Source of the DNA: an uncultured Acidimicrobiales bacterium
Lineage (GTDB): Bacteria; Actinomycetota; Acidimicrobiia; Acidimicrobiales; SHLQ01
Length of the DNA: 64,000 bases
Direction: 5' to 3'
Assembly (NCBI GenBank): GCA_937934655.1
Contig: CALGZB010000070.1
Coordinates: 1-64,000 of the forward strand
Below, piece after piece: positions 20,197 to 30,281 of the stretch (position 1 is the stretch's first letter; each line of letters opens with the position of its first letter). The translations under genes were made by a program, and so were the position numbers. The notes under the pieces were generated by a model, which worked only from the letters and a program-made list of their open reading frames with translations, did no database searches and had not been told where the DNA came from.

Positions 20197-22047
20197 TCAG
20201 GCCTCGTCCGATTCGGCATCGTCTTCGTCTTCGACGATTTCGGCGTCGACTACTTCGTCGTCGTCAGGAGCTTCGGCATCATCGGTTGGTGCCGATGCGG
20301 CGGCTTCTTGCGATGCCGCTTCGTACAGCTTGGCGCTGACGGCCTGGACCTTTTCGGACACCGATTCGGTGTTGGTCTTAATGGCTTCGATGTCTTCGCC
20401 GCCAATGGCATTCTTGAGGCCAGCAAGGGCGTCTTCGATACCTGAAGTCTCGTCGGCGTCGAGCTTGTCGCCCTGGTCCTTGAGAAGTTTCTCGGTGGAG
20501 TAGACGAGCGTGTCGGCACCGTTACGCACCTCGGCTTCGTCACGACGCTTCTTGTCTTCCTCGGCGTGAGCTTCGGCGTCCTTCACCATCTGGTCGATGG
20601 AGTCTTTATCCATCGACGACTGACCGGTGATGGTCATCGACTGCTCTTTGTTGGTTGCCCGGTCCTTGGCCGACACATGCACGATGCCGTTGGCATCGAT
20701 GTCGAAGGTGACCTCAATCTGGGGCATGCCACGCTGAGCTGGTGGAAGGTCGACCAGCTGGAATTTGCCGAGGGTCTTGTTGTACTGCGACATCTCGCGT
20801 TCGCCCTGGAGCACGTGGATCTCTACCGACGGCTGGTTGTCTTCAGCCGTGGTGAAGGTCTCGGTGCGTCGGGTGGGGATCGTGGTGTTGCGTTCGATGA
20901 GCTTGGTCATGACGCCGCCCTTGGTTTCGATACCAAGCGACAATGGCGTGACATCGAGAAGGAGGACGTCTTTGACATCTCCCTTGAGTACGCCAGCCTG
21001 AACCGATGCGCCGATGGCCACGACTTCGTCGGGGTTCACGGTCTTGTTGGGCTCTTTGCCGGTCATCTCGAGGACGAGTTCGGTTACCGCAGGCATGCGA
21101 GTGGAGCCACCGACGAGGATGACGTGGTCAAGCTCGCCCTTGGTGAGTCCGGCATCCTTGATGGCCTGCTCGAATGGCGTCTTGCAACGCTTGAGAAGCT
21201 CGGAGGTGAGTTCCTCAAACTTTGCGCGAGTGAGGTTGTAGTCAAGGTGAAGCGGACCAGCGTCGGTCGCGGTGATGAACGGAAGGTTCACCTGCGTTGC
21301 CTGGGTCTGCGACAGCTCGATCTTTGCCTTCTCGGCAGCTTCCTTGAGACGCTGCACGGCCATGTTGTCGGCCTTGAGGTCGACACCGTGGTCGCCCTTG
21401 AAGGACTCGGCGAGCCAGTCGATGACCGCATCGTCCCAGTCGTCGCCGCCAAGGCTGGTATCGCCATGGGTGCTCTTTACTTCGAACACGCCGTCGCCGA
21501 TTTCGAGAACCGAGACGTCGAAGGTTCCGCCACCGAGGTCGAAGACGAGGATCGTCTGATCGGCGCCGTCGTTCTCGAGGCCGTAAGCCAATGCGGCTGC
21601 GGTGGGCTCGTTGATGATGCGCAGTACTTCGAGGCCAGCGACGGTGCCAGCTTCCTGAGTGGCGGTGCGCTGAGCATCGTCGAAGTAGGCGGGAACGGTG
21701 ATGACCGCCTGGGTGACGGTGTCGCCCAAGTAAGCCTCGGCGTCACGCTTGAGCTTCATCAGCGTACGAGCGCTGATCTCTTGGGAGTTGTAGGCCTTGC
21801 CATCGATATCGATGGACCAGTTGGTTCCCATGTGGCGCTTGACCGACCGAATGGTGCGGTCGGGGTTGGTGATGGCTTGACGTTTGGCGACTTCGCCAAC
21901 GAGAACTTCGCCGTCTTTGGAGAAGGCGACTACCGACGGGGTAGTGCGTGATCCTTCTGAGTTGGGGATGACGACTGGTTCGCCACCCTGAAGTACCGAT
22001 ACCACCGAGTTGGTGGTTCCAAGGTCGATTCCTACAGCCTTGCTCAT
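20197..22047 (-). CDS. dnaK: Molecular chaperone DnaK
   Basis: [42 protein letters not shown]. Confidence 0.98.
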   Translation of the reverse strand: MSKAVGIDLGTTNSVVSVLQGGEPVVIPNSEGSRTTPSVVAFSKDGEVLVGEVAKRQAITNPDRTIRSVKRHMGTNWSIDIDGKAYNSQEISARTLMKLKRDAEAYLGDTVTQAVITVPAYFDDAQRTATQEAGTVAGLEVLRIINEPTAAALAYGLENDGADQTILVFDLGGGTFDVSVLEIGDGVFEVKSTHGDTSLGGDDWDDAVIDWLAESFKGDHGVDLKADNMAVQRLKEAAEKAKIELSQTQATQVNLPFITATDAGPLHLDYNLTRAKFEELTSELLKRCKTPFEQAIKDAGLTKGELDHVILVGGSTRMPAVTELVLEMTGKEPNKTVNPDEVVAIGASVQAGVLKGDVKDVLLLDVTPLSLGIETKGGVMTKLIERNTTIPTRRTETFTTAEDNQPSVEIHVLQGEREMSQYNKTLGKFQLVDLPPAQRGMPQIEVTFDIDANGIVHVSAKDRATNKEQSMTITGQSSMDKDSIDQMVKDAEAHAEEDKKRRDEAEVRNGADTLVYSTEKLLKDQGDKLDADETSGIEDALAGLKNAIGGEDIEAIKTNTESVSEKVQAVSAKLYEAASQEAAASAPTDDAEAPDDDEVVDAEIVEDEDDAESDEA

Positions 22048-22190
22048 AGGTGTTGCTCCTTCTGCAATCCGCCAAAGGCGGAGTTTTGAGATTGATATTC
22101 GGGGGAAAGAATGGTTTGGGGGTGTTGTTTCTTGATTGTAGCCCAGCTATTCGCTGAATTTACCGTCATGTGACGACTGTTATAAACAAA

Positions 22191-22211
22191 GTTGAGTCGA
22201 CCATTGTCAGG
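22191..22211. promoter_or_regulatory. Degenerate HAIR (HspR-binding) candidate upstream of dnaK
   Basis: GTTGAGT-cgaccat-TGTCAGG versus consensus CTTGAGT-N7-ACTCAAG, 10/14 positions. Confidence 0.3.
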
Positions 22212-22322
22212 TTTAACCACAATAGTATTGGTAGTATTCCTTCTTCCCATTCGAACTGCAAAGAAATCTCTGGCCGCTCGGGAACGCTAGGAATTGTCAC
22301 CACGATCTGAAACACTCCTTTC

Positions 22323-23351
22323 ATGGATCCAACATTCGACGCTGAAGCCAAAGAAGAGGCGCTGCGCGAAGAATCAGAATCGTGGGACACCACCGCACCC
22401 GTCGAAGCCCGAGACGGCGACATCCCAACCGTCGATGTCGGGCCGTACTTCGAGTCGGGCACCGCTACCGACCTACAGGCCGCCGCAGATGCGCTGCGGC
22501 ATGCATCAGAAACCGTTGGCTTTCATCAGCTGGTCGGCCACGGCGTTTCCCAAGCCGCCATCGACGCGATCTTTCACCAAACCCGCCGATTTCATGCGCT
22601 GCCGCTCGCGCTGAAATCAACCATTCGCATGGACCGCGACGACTGGCCGCTCAAGGGCTGCGGCTACCTCCCGGTCGGCGAGCGCAAGCTCCCTCGCCGC
22701 GAAAAAGGGAACGCCAACGAAGCCTTCATCGTCAAAGCCGACCGCGACATCGAGTCCGAGCACAACCAGTGGCTCGCCGATGATGACCTCCCCGGCTTTC
22801 GTGCCGGAGTCGAAGAGTTTGGCACCATCATCACCGCCCTAGCGCTGCGAATCCTGCCCATCTACGCCGCTGCGCTCGACCTGCCCGCCGACTTCTTCGA
22901 AGCTGGCTTCCGCCATCCGTTCTCCCGGCTCCGCCTCTCGCATTATCCGCCGGCCGAACCTCGAACCGGCGACGATGCGTACGGCATCGCCCCGCACGTT
23001 GACACGACGTTCTTTACGTTGCTCCTCCAAGACGGCCCTGGTCTCACCATCTATAGCCACGAGCGCGATCGTTGGGTGTCGGTTCCGGTTGTCGACGGTG
23101 CGTTCGTTGTGAACTCCGGCGAATTGCTCCGGCAGTGGAGCAATGACCGCTTCCTCAGCACTCGCCACTATGCCCATAACACCAGTGCCCATAACACCAG
23201 TGCTCGCGACCGCTATTCAATCCCGTTCTTCTTCAACGCAACGTCGGACTACCCCATGGAATGTCTGCCCACCTGCCACGGCCCTGACAACCCGGCGAAA
23301 TACCCAACGATCAGCTACAACCAAAGCCAAGGCGTCATTCAGGGCGAATAG
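22323..23351 (+). CDS. 2OG-Fe(II) oxygenase / isopenicillin N synthase-like
   Basis: VDVGPYF..., LRLSHYPP, APHVDTTFFTLLLQDGPGLTIY, GELLRQWSNDRFLSTRHYA...RYSIPFFF. Confidence 0.85.
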   Translation: MDPTFDAEAKEEALREESESWDTTAPVEARDGDIPTVDVGPYFESGTATDLQAAADALRHASETVGFHQLVGHGVSQAAIDAIFHQTRRFHALPLALKSTIRMDRDDWPLKGCGYLPVGERKLPRREKGNANEAFIVKADRDIESEHNQWLADDDLPGFRAGVEEFGTIITALALRILPIYAAALDLPADFFEAGFRHPFSRLRLSHYPPAEPRTGDDAYGIAPHVDTTFFTLLLQDGPGLTIYSHERDRWVSVPVVDGAFVVNSGELLRQWSNDRFLSTRHYAHNTSAHNTSARDRYSIPFFFNATSDYPMECLPTCHGPDNPAKYPTISYNQSQGVIQGE

Positions 23352-23366
23352 CCGACCATCTGGTTC

Positions 23367-24848
23367 TCAGAAACAGATCAGGATGATGTTTCGTTTGTTC
23401 ATCACCAATGGCATCCGACGCTCATTCACGACGGTTTCCTCTTGGCAGCGATGCTTGAGATCCCGGTAACCGGGAGCGCGTACGTTGCTGAGTGAAGTCT
23501 CGTAACGCAGGTACCAGTAGCTCGACCAATCAGCCCAAAACAGGCTTCGCACCGCGCCAATGGTGTGACGGTGATAATCACGCTGCTGCTGCACTTCGCT
23601 CCACCCGATAACCACCGGCTTCTCAGGGTCCTGCATCGACAACACTCGTTGCTCGATATGGGCGGCGGCGAGTTTGTCGGTCTGACGAAGACCGTCGAGA
23701 CCCTCGTTTTGTTTCAGCGTGCTGTAGCCAAACTGCAGCACCAGCAGGGCAACGACGGCCACCACGCCCATGTTGATCTTGTCCCAGCGTTCGTCGCCCG
23801 CCGTCTTCTCCCACAACGCAGCGATCGCAAAGGAAAACAATAGGGGGATGAACCAGAACGACCGCAACGGTTGATCATCGAAGCTGACCGGGATGGTGAG
23901 TAACTGCAGCATGCACAGACTGAAGGTGATTCCAAAGAAACCGAGCGCCACCTTCTCGTATCTATTAGTGCGGTTTGAGGCGATCAGATAGACGAGCGAA
24001 CCAACAGACAAGACCACCACAAGTGTTTGTTGACGGCCAGGAATGAATCGGAAGTCGTTCACGAGGCGTTCAAAATTGGAGAATCGATCGCCAAATACGT
24101 CGATCATCTCGGAGGGTTCCCGAGACGAGAAGTGCCCTCGTGGCTCGACCCAAATGGCCACCAACTTGCCCAACGCCGTGTAGATCGCGAACCCGACTCC
24201 GAGGCCGCCGCCGGTTGCCAGAACAGCTTTGGCAAAGCCGACCCAAGACGTTGCGAACCGCGCCTGGTGGTAAACGAGAAGCGCCACTGCCAAGAACAAG
24301 ATGTAGAGACCGCTCTGGTACGAACCGGCGACGATGGTCGTAGCTATCGCCGAGGAACCAAACAGAAACCCGAGCCGCGGCGCCCCCTTGTTTACCCACA
24401 ACAAGGCTGCGCATACGAAAAACACAATGGCCAAACTGAACTGGATCAGCGTGAAGTGCAGAAGGATATAGAGAACCGGGTACAGCGAGAAATAGGCAAC
24501 GAGGAGATAGCTACGAGCGGCCTGGTGAATATTGAGCAGGCGCATCGCGCTGAAACCGAAGACCACCATTCCTGCAACGGCAAAGAAGTAGCCGTACGAC
24601 AAGGTCTGTTCACTTGTGTCGGCCACAAACCCGAGCACCAGGTTGAACAGATAGATGATGTAGCGGTTCCATCCGAGGAAGACATCGGCGATGTACTTCG
24701 GCGTGCCCTCGTTGGCGAGAACAAGCGGCGCATCATCGATGGAGAAGTGGCGATATGTCGGAAAGCGGATGATGACGAGCAACAGCCACAGAACTGCCAT
24801 CCGCACAAGACTCTGCCGATGAGCAGGGTCTTTGAGACTACTTCTCAA
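23367..24848 (-). CDS. Polytopic membrane protein, GtrII/glycosyltransferase-like
   Basis: Multiple hydrophobic segments; FSIDDAPLV near N-terminus; C-terminal soluble tail. Confidence 0.45.
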   Translation of the reverse strand: MRSSLKDPAHRQSLVRMAVLWLLLVIIRFPTYRHFSIDDAPLVLANEGTPKYIADVFLGWNRYIIYLFNLVLGFVADTSEQTLSYGYFFAVAGMVVFGFSAMRLLNIHQAARSYLLVAYFSLYPVLYILLHFTLIQFSLAIVFFVCAALLWVNKGAPRLGFLFGSSAIATTIVAGSYQSGLYILFLAVALLVYHQARFATSWVGFAKAVLATGGGLGVGFAIYTALGKLVAIWVEPRGHFSSREPSEMIDVFGDRFSNFERLVNDFRFIPGRQQTLVVVLSVGSLVYLIASNRTNRYEKVALGFFGITFSLCMLQLLTIPVSFDDQPLRSFWFIPLLFSFAIAALWEKTAGDERWDKINMGVVAVVALLVLQFGYSTLKQNEGLDGLRQTDKLAAAHIEQRVLSMQDPEKPVVIGWSEVQQQRDYHRHTIGAVRSLFWADWSSYWYLRYETSLSNVRAPGYRDLKHRCQEETVVNERRMPLVMNKRNIILICF

Positions 24849-25575
24849 CGTACACAGCGTATTGCGCCCCGAGTGGCACCCGCTTTAGTAGCCGATCGGC
24901 GACCTTCAAGATCTTGTTGATGGGCGGGATCGCCAAGATGAACTCGATCCGTGGGGTTCGGCCGAACGAGGACGAAACCATCCGCTCGAGTTCTTTCGGT
25001 TTCAACAGAACTGCGTGTTCGTCCAAGATGCAGTCGTTGACGACCTTGAGCGTGAGCGGGTTATAGGGGTTGTGTTCGAAGACGGCGAAAATGCCACCGG
25101 GTTTCAAAACCCGCTTGGCCTGATCGATGAACCGCTGCCACTCGTCGGGGTCAACGTGGTGCATCACACACACGGTAAAGACCACGTCGAATTGTTCGTC
25201 GGGAAACGGGAGCGTCTGGCCCTCATAGAGCACATATTCAACGTCGGGGTGATTCTTGCGCGCCGCCTCGATGGACATTTCCGAGACATCGATGCCGACA
25301 ATAGAACCGAAGTCGTTTTCGAACAGTCCTTCGAAGATTCCGATACCGCAGCCGAGATCAAGAACATCGAGTTCGTTCGTTGGCCCGAGAGTTTCGGTGA
25401 GGTAGTCCCGGAAGTACTCGGCCTTGCTACGGGTGAAGAAATCGGCCTTCAAGCCGCTGAAGGCAACAGAGCTATCGACGTCGGCGGTGTAGTTCGCGCT
25501 GCGGTCGTCGAAGACTTGCTTGAGTGACTTCGCAAGAGGTTTCTTCGTCATTTTGCTCCGCCGGGCTGTAGTCAT
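24838..25575 (-). CDS. Class I SAM-dependent methyltransferase
   Basis: LDVLDLGCGIGIFEGLF, GIDVSEMSIEAARKN, FDVVFTVCVMHHVDPDEWQRFIDQAKRVLKPGG. Confidence 0.88.
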   Translation of the reverse strand: MTTARRSKMTKKPLAKSLKQVFDDRSANYTADVDSSVAFSGLKADFFTRSKAEYFRDYLTETLGPTNELDVLDLGCGIGIFEGLFENDFGSIVGIDVSEMSIEAARKNHPDVEYVLYEGQTLPFPDEQFDVVFTVCVMHHVDPDEWQRFIDQAKRVLKPGGIFAVFEHNPYNPLTLKVVNDCILDEHAVLLKPKELERMVSSSFGRTPRIEFILAIPPINKILKVADRLLKRVPLGAQYAVYVEK

Positions 25576-25665
25576 CGGGACGGATAACTGAAATTCGACT
25601 CTATCAGCGGGGCTAGCCGGTTACATCTCTACCTGCACATACACCAGATCGGGCTACGCTTTGCC

Positions 25666-26850
25666 GTGCCTGTGAACCCGAGCGGATTCGACGCCGACGT
25701 GATCGTGGTCGGTCTTGGAGCAATGGGTGCAGCTGTCACGTACCAAGCACAATCGATGGGGCTCGAGGTCCTCGGCATCGACCGCCACGAGCCGCCGCAC
25801 GAGTTTGGGTCGTCGCACGCCGAAACGCGAATCTCTCGCCTCGCCGTCGGTGAAGGTCCGCAATACATCCCCTTTGTCGCGCGTGCGCACGAGCTCTGGC
25901 ACACGATTGGCGACGCTGTCGGTGAGACCCTGTTTCACCAGAGCGGCGGATACGTCATCACCAATACCGACGGCGGCAACGACGATCGCTGGCACGACTT
26001 TGTTACCGCAACCGACAACGTGGCTCAGCTTGCAGGGATCCCGTACACAACTCTCACCGCAGCCGAGGTTCGGGCGGCTCACCCAAATCTCAAACTCACC
26101 AACGACATGCGAGCCGGCCATGAGCCCACCGGCGGCGTCATCATGTGCGAGCGCGCTGTCGAAGCGCAGCTCAGGTTGGCCCGACAAAACGGCGCCCGCA
26201 TTCGTGTCAACGAAACGGTCGCCGCGGTTACCCCCGATGACCAGGGCGTTGTGGTCGAAACCGATCAGGGGTCATACCGGGCTCGCGATGTGGTCCTCGC
26301 GACGGGAGCTTGGATGCACGATCTGGCCAGCGCTCATCACAGCAACCAACTCAGCATCACGCGACAGGCGGTGTTCTGGTTCGAAGCCGAAGACCTCGAT
26401 GCGTTCCGTGTCGACCGAATGCCCTTTGTGATCTGGACCGGAGACACCATCGACGACTACGTCGGGTTGTTTCCGGTGCCCCCGGGCGCAACCAATGGCG
26501 TAAAGATCCTTGGTGAACAATTCAGCGAAACCACCTCGCCGAGCGAGGTAAACCGGACGATCTCCGACGCCGAAGTCGCCGAGTTCTACGAGACCCACGT
26601 GGCTCCGCAGATTGATGGCGTTACATCTCGCTGTATCAAGCGGGCGGTCTGCCTCTATACCAATACGCTCGATGATCACTTCCTCATCGAACCCGACCCA
26701 CGATCCAACCGCATCACCGTCATGTCGCCGTGCAGCGGGCACGGGTTCAAGCACTCCCCCGCTTTAGGCGAGGCCGTGGCACAACGAATCGCCACCGGCG
26801 CAAGCGATCTCGACCTCTCACCTTTCGGGTGGGGCGACACACCAGCTTGA
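25666..26850 (+). CDS. FAD-dependent amine oxidase, N-methyltryptophan/sarcosine oxidase family
   Basis: DVIVVGLGAMGAAVTYQAQSMGLEVLGIDRHEPPHEFGSSHAETRI; C-terminal MSPCSGHGFKHSPALGEAVA. Confidence 0.88.
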   Translation: MPVNPSGFDADVIVVGLGAMGAAVTYQAQSMGLEVLGIDRHEPPHEFGSSHAETRISRLAVGEGPQYIPFVARAHELWHTIGDAVGETLFHQSGGYVITNTDGGNDDRWHDFVTATDNVAQLAGIPYTTLTAAEVRAAHPNLKLTNDMRAGHEPTGGVIMCERAVEAQLRLARQNGARIRVNETVAAVTPDDQGVVVETDQGSYRARDVVLATGAWMHDLASAHHSNQLSITRQAVFWFEAEDLDAFRVDRMPFVIWTGDTIDDYVGLFPVPPGATNGVKILGEQFSETTSPSEVNRTISDAEVAEFYETHVAPQIDGVTSRCIKRAVCLYTNTLDDHFLIEPDPRSNRITVMSPCSGHGFKHSPALGEAVAQRIATGASDLDLSPFGWGDTPA

Positions 26851-26903
26851 GACAAACGCCGGAGGCGTGGAGCCGGAGGCGCAACAATAAGGAAGAATAA
26901 GGA

Positions 26904-27776
26904 ATGCCCAACTTCAAACAGGTTGATGTGTTCACCGACGTTGCGTACCTGGGCAACCCGGTTGCCGTGGTGCTCGATGGGTCAGGTATCGACGACGAGG
27001 CGCTTCAACGGTTCGCTCACTGGACCAACCTGAGCGAGACCACGTTCCTGCTCCCTCCAACCGATCCGGCTGCCGATTACCGAGTCCGGATTTTCACCAC
27101 CGATACCGAGCTGCCGTTTGCCGGCCACCCAACCATCGGCACATGCCATGCATGGCTCGAAGCCGGTGGGCAGCCGAAGACCCCAGGCGTTGTGATCCAG
27201 GAGTGTCCGGCCGGTCTCATTACCCTTCGCCAAAGCGCCCTTCGCAAAAACAGTGTCGGCCGCCTGGCGTTTGCCGCACCGCCGCTGACCCGCGGCGGGC
27301 CAGTCGACGAAGCAGACCTCGAAATGACGTGTCGAGTTCTTGGGATCGACCGAAGCGAAATCATCGACGCGCAATGGGCCGACAATGGCCCCGGATGGCT
27401 AGCGGTAATGCTCGCTGACGCCGACGCGGTCTTGGCTCTTGAGCCCGACTTCGGCGCGGCCGAAAGCTACGACATCGGGGTAGTTGGCGGTGCTCCGCTG
27501 GGTGTTGTTGGCGCGGCGCCAGGCGGTAGCGCCGATGTGGAGGTACGGGCGTTCTTTCGGTCGAGCGGCCAAGCGGCCGAAGACCCGGTAACTGGAAGCC
27601 TCAACGCAGCACTCGCCCAATGGTTGTTGGGCAACGGAACGCTCACCGCCCCCTACATCGCCTCGCAAGGTACCGCTCTCGGCAGAGCCGGACGCGTCTA
27701 CATCGACCAAGCGGACGGAGAGATCTGGGTAGGCGGCGATGCCGTCACCTGCATCAACGGCACCGTCGACCTCTAA
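26904..27776 (+). CDS. PhzF-family isomerase/epimerase
   Basis: KQVDVFTDVAYLGNPVAVVLDG...NLSETTFLLPP...TELPFAGHPTIGTCHAWLE...DPVTGSLNAALAQWL. Confidence 0.92.
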   Translation: MPNFKQVDVFTDVAYLGNPVAVVLDGSGIDDEALQRFAHWTNLSETTFLLPPTDPAADYRVRIFTTDTELPFAGHPTIGTCHAWLEAGGQPKTPGVVIQECPAGLITLRQSALRKNSVGRLAFAAPPLTRGGPVDEADLEMTCRVLGIDRSEIIDAQWADNGPGWLAVMLADADAVLALEPDFGAAESYDIGVVGGAPLGVVGAAPGGSADVEVRAFFRSSGQAAEDPVTGSLNAALAQWLLGNGTLTAPYIASQGTALGRAGRVYIDQADGEIWVGGDAVTCINGTVDL

Positions 27777-27793
27777 CCAAACACCCAGCCCAT

Positions 27794-27846
27794 CCCGGTG
27801 CCTGGCACCGAAACGGGGTTTTGGTGCCAGGTGGACGCGTCCGCGG
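27794..27846 (+). repeat. Copy B of ~53-bp dispersed hairpin repeat, in a convergent intergenic gap
   Basis: cccggtgcctggcaccgaaacggggttttggtgccaggtggacgcgtccgcgg; 14-bp stem CCTGGCACCGAAAC/GTTTTGGTGCCAGG (one G-T) with GGG loop. Confidence 0.85.
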
Positions 27847-27884
27847 GCGCCTCCGGCGGACCAGGTCGCCCGCCTATTGCAGGG

Positions 27885-29519
27885 TTAGAACGAGATGAGG
27901 CTCGGCTCGTAATCGTCGGGGGCTTCGTAGCCGAGCAAGTTGAACGCGGTGGCAGCGATGTTGGCGAGTCCGTTTTGGCTGGTACCGGTTAGTTGGTACT
28001 CGCCGTCGTAGCGGGCGTCGTGAATCACGAACGGCACGGGGCTGAGGGTGTGCGAGGTCTTTGGAGATCGCACGCCGTCCTTCTCGGTAAACATGATGTC
28101 GGCGTTGCCATGGTCGGCGGTGTAGATCAGCACACCACTCAGGTCGTTAATGACGTCGAGCAGTCGGCCAAGCGATTCATCGACAACTTCCATTGCTTCC
28201 ACGGCCGCGGCGAGATCGCCGGTATGCCCAACCATGTCGCCGTTGGCAATGTTGATGCGACCAAACCGGAATTCGCCGCTGCGAAGAAGGTCGATGGTGG
28301 CGTCGGTAATCTCCCGGGCTTTCATCGCCGGCGCTTCGTTGAACTCGACATTGTCGGAGGGAATTTCGATGTAGGTCTCGAGCGACTCATTGATGTACCC
28401 GCTCTTGTTGCCATTCCAAAAGAACGTGACATGGCCAAACTTCTGGGTTTCGCTGATGGCGAAATTCTTCAAGCCGGTTGCGCAGAGAAATTCGCCCATC
28501 GTGCGATCGATGGTGGGTGGATCCACTAGGTAGTTGGTTGGAACAAAGGCGTCGCCGTCGTACTGAAGAAGGCCGGCGTAATAGACGTCGGGGTGGGCGC
28601 CCCGGTCGAACGCCGTGAACTCAGCATCTTCGTAGGCCATCGAGATTTCGATTGCCCGGTCGCCTCGGAAGTTGGAGAGGATCACCGAGTCGCCGTCGGC
28701 CATCCGCCCCACCGGATTTCCAGCCTCATCGACGACAACAAACTCGGGAAGGTACTGATCGCCCTTCTCGGTCTCGGCATACAACGTCTCGACCGCTTCG
28801 GTAGCTGACGGGAACGCCCGACCAACACCGTGGGTGTGGCAGTTGTAGCCGCGCTCGACCATGGGCCAGTCGGCTTCGTAGCGATCCATCGTGAGGGTCA
28901 TTCGTCCACCGCCCGACGCAATGGCGAAATCGGCACCATGGGTCTGGTTGATTTCGGCGAGGACACCCTCGGTGGTTTCGAGATACCCCAGGGCCGACCG
29001 GGCAGGGACATCGCGGCCATCGAGAAGAAGGTGCAGACGGGCACGCTTTACGCCCCGTTCGGCGGCCTTGCGCAACAGTGCATACAGATGGTCATTGTGG
29101 GAGTGCACATTGCCGTCGGAGTGGAGACCAATGAAGTGCATCGTTCCACCCGATGTCCCGATGCATCGATCGGTTGCTGCGGCCCAGACCGGCGTGTCAA
29201 AAAGTGCACCCGACTCGATCGACTTGTTCACCAGTTTGGCGCCCTGGGCGAACACTCGACCTGCTCCGAGCGCGTTGTGACCGACCTCGCTGTTGCCCAT
29301 GTCGTCGTCGGTCGGAAGTCCGACCGCGAGTCCATGCGCTCGCAACGGCGTCGATAACAATGATTCGTTCAGGGCATCGAGCGTTGGTGTGTTGGCTTCG
29401 CTTACTGCGTTACTCGGCCCATCGGGCGCGATACCGACGCCATCGGCAACGACGATAAGGACCGGACCGGTCCGGCCTGGGAACGAGGCATGCGGCGACA
29501 GTGCAGAAACATTGGTCAT
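27885..29519 (-). CDS. gpmI: 2,3-bisphosphoglycerate-independent phosphoglycerate mutase
   Basis: VADGVGIAPDG, DDMGNSEVGHNALGAGRV, SDGNVHSHNDHLYALL, ADHGNADIM; start at MTNVSALSP. Confidence 0.95.
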   Translation of the reverse strand: MTNVSALSPHASFPGRTGPVLIVVADGVGIAPDGPSNAVSEANTPTLDALNESLLSTPLRAHGLAVGLPTDDDMGNSEVGHNALGAGRVFAQGAKLVNKSIESGALFDTPVWAAATDRCIGTSGGTMHFIGLHSDGNVHSHNDHLYALLRKAAERGVKRARLHLLLDGRDVPARSALGYLETTEGVLAEINQTHGADFAIASGGGRMTLTMDRYEADWPMVERGYNCHTHGVGRAFPSATEAVETLYAETEKGDQYLPEFVVVDEAGNPVGRMADGDSVILSNFRGDRAIEISMAYEDAEFTAFDRGAHPDVYYAGLLQYDGDAFVPTNYLVDPPTIDRTMGEFLCATGLKNFAISETQKFGHVTFFWNGNKSGYINESLETYIEIPSDNVEFNEAPAMKAREITDATIDLLRSGEFRFGRINIANGDMVGHTGDLAAAVEAMEVVDESLGRLLDVINDLSGVLIYTADHGNADIMFTEKDGVRSPKTSHTLSPVPFVIHDARYDGEYQLTGTSQNGLANIAATAFNLLGYEAPDDYEPSLISF

Positions 29520-29569
29520 AGGCTCGCCAAGTCTACGCGGCATACGACCAAGCGTGGTTTACGCGGTCT

Positions 29570-30070
29570 CTACGCCCTGGCTGCTTCGAGCAGGTAACCC
29601 TTCGACCGCACCGTTCGCAACGCCAAACCACTGCCGTGGAGGCGCTTTCTAATTCGGGTGACATGAACGTCGAGGGCGTTGCGGCCACTCACCGAATCGT
29701 CGGGCCAGCCATGTGCGCTCAACGTTTCGCGAGAAACGACTGCGCCCCATTTGTCGACTAACGCCGACATGATACGCGCCTCGACTGGCGGTAGCGCCAC
29801 CCATTCACTCCCAAAACGGACAAGACCAGCGTCGTCCATCTCGGGGCGGACGAGGTCGTTTTGTTGCACCCGCCGCCGCAGAGTCTCGGCTCGCAATTCA
29901 AGGTCAGCTGCATCGGCTGGAACCCGAATCCAGTCTTCGAGCGGATCAGCCATGACGAGCGGCAACCCGGCGCCCTCGACAAGAATAAGTCGCGGGAGGC
30001 CCGCTTCCCGAAGTTCCGCCAACCGTGTGGCCTGATCAGGCCATGTCACAACATCGATAGTGTTAATCAT
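29570..30070 (-). CDS. OmpR-type winged-helix regulator with a degenerate receiver-like N-terminus
   Basis: VALPPVEARIMSALVDKWGAVVSRETLSAHGWPDDSVSGRNALDVHVTRIRKRLHGSGLALRTVRSKGYLLE. Confidence 0.8.
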   Translation of the reverse strand: MINTIDVVTWPDQATRLAELREAGLPRLILVEGAGLPLVMADPLEDWIRVPADAADLELRAETLRRRVQQNDLVRPEMDDAGLVRFGSEWVALPPVEARIMSALVDKWGAVVSRETLSAHGWPDDSVSGRNALDVHVTRIRKRLHGSGLALRTVRSKGYLLEAARA

Positions 30071-30281
30071 TAAGAATCAGGAACCACCCTAATTAATGAA
30101 GCCGATTACATGCGTAGGCGGCTGAGGTTGCGAACAACGTTATTGAACGTGATGCGAGGGTTCCGACGACACCAAACTGGCTCGCAAACTTCGAAACTGG
30201 CTCCGAGACGCCACTTATAGCGAGAAGGTTGACCTTTCGTCTGCGTGCTTCAGTGCCAGTAGCGGTATCGTCGCAATTGTT

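Noticed and set aside
20566-21951. 461-aa plus-strand ORF antisense to dnaK
   Set aside because: DnaK on the other strand is unambiguous. Long antisense ORFs over hsp70 genes are a known consequence of GC-rich codon bias; the translation has no recognisable domain.
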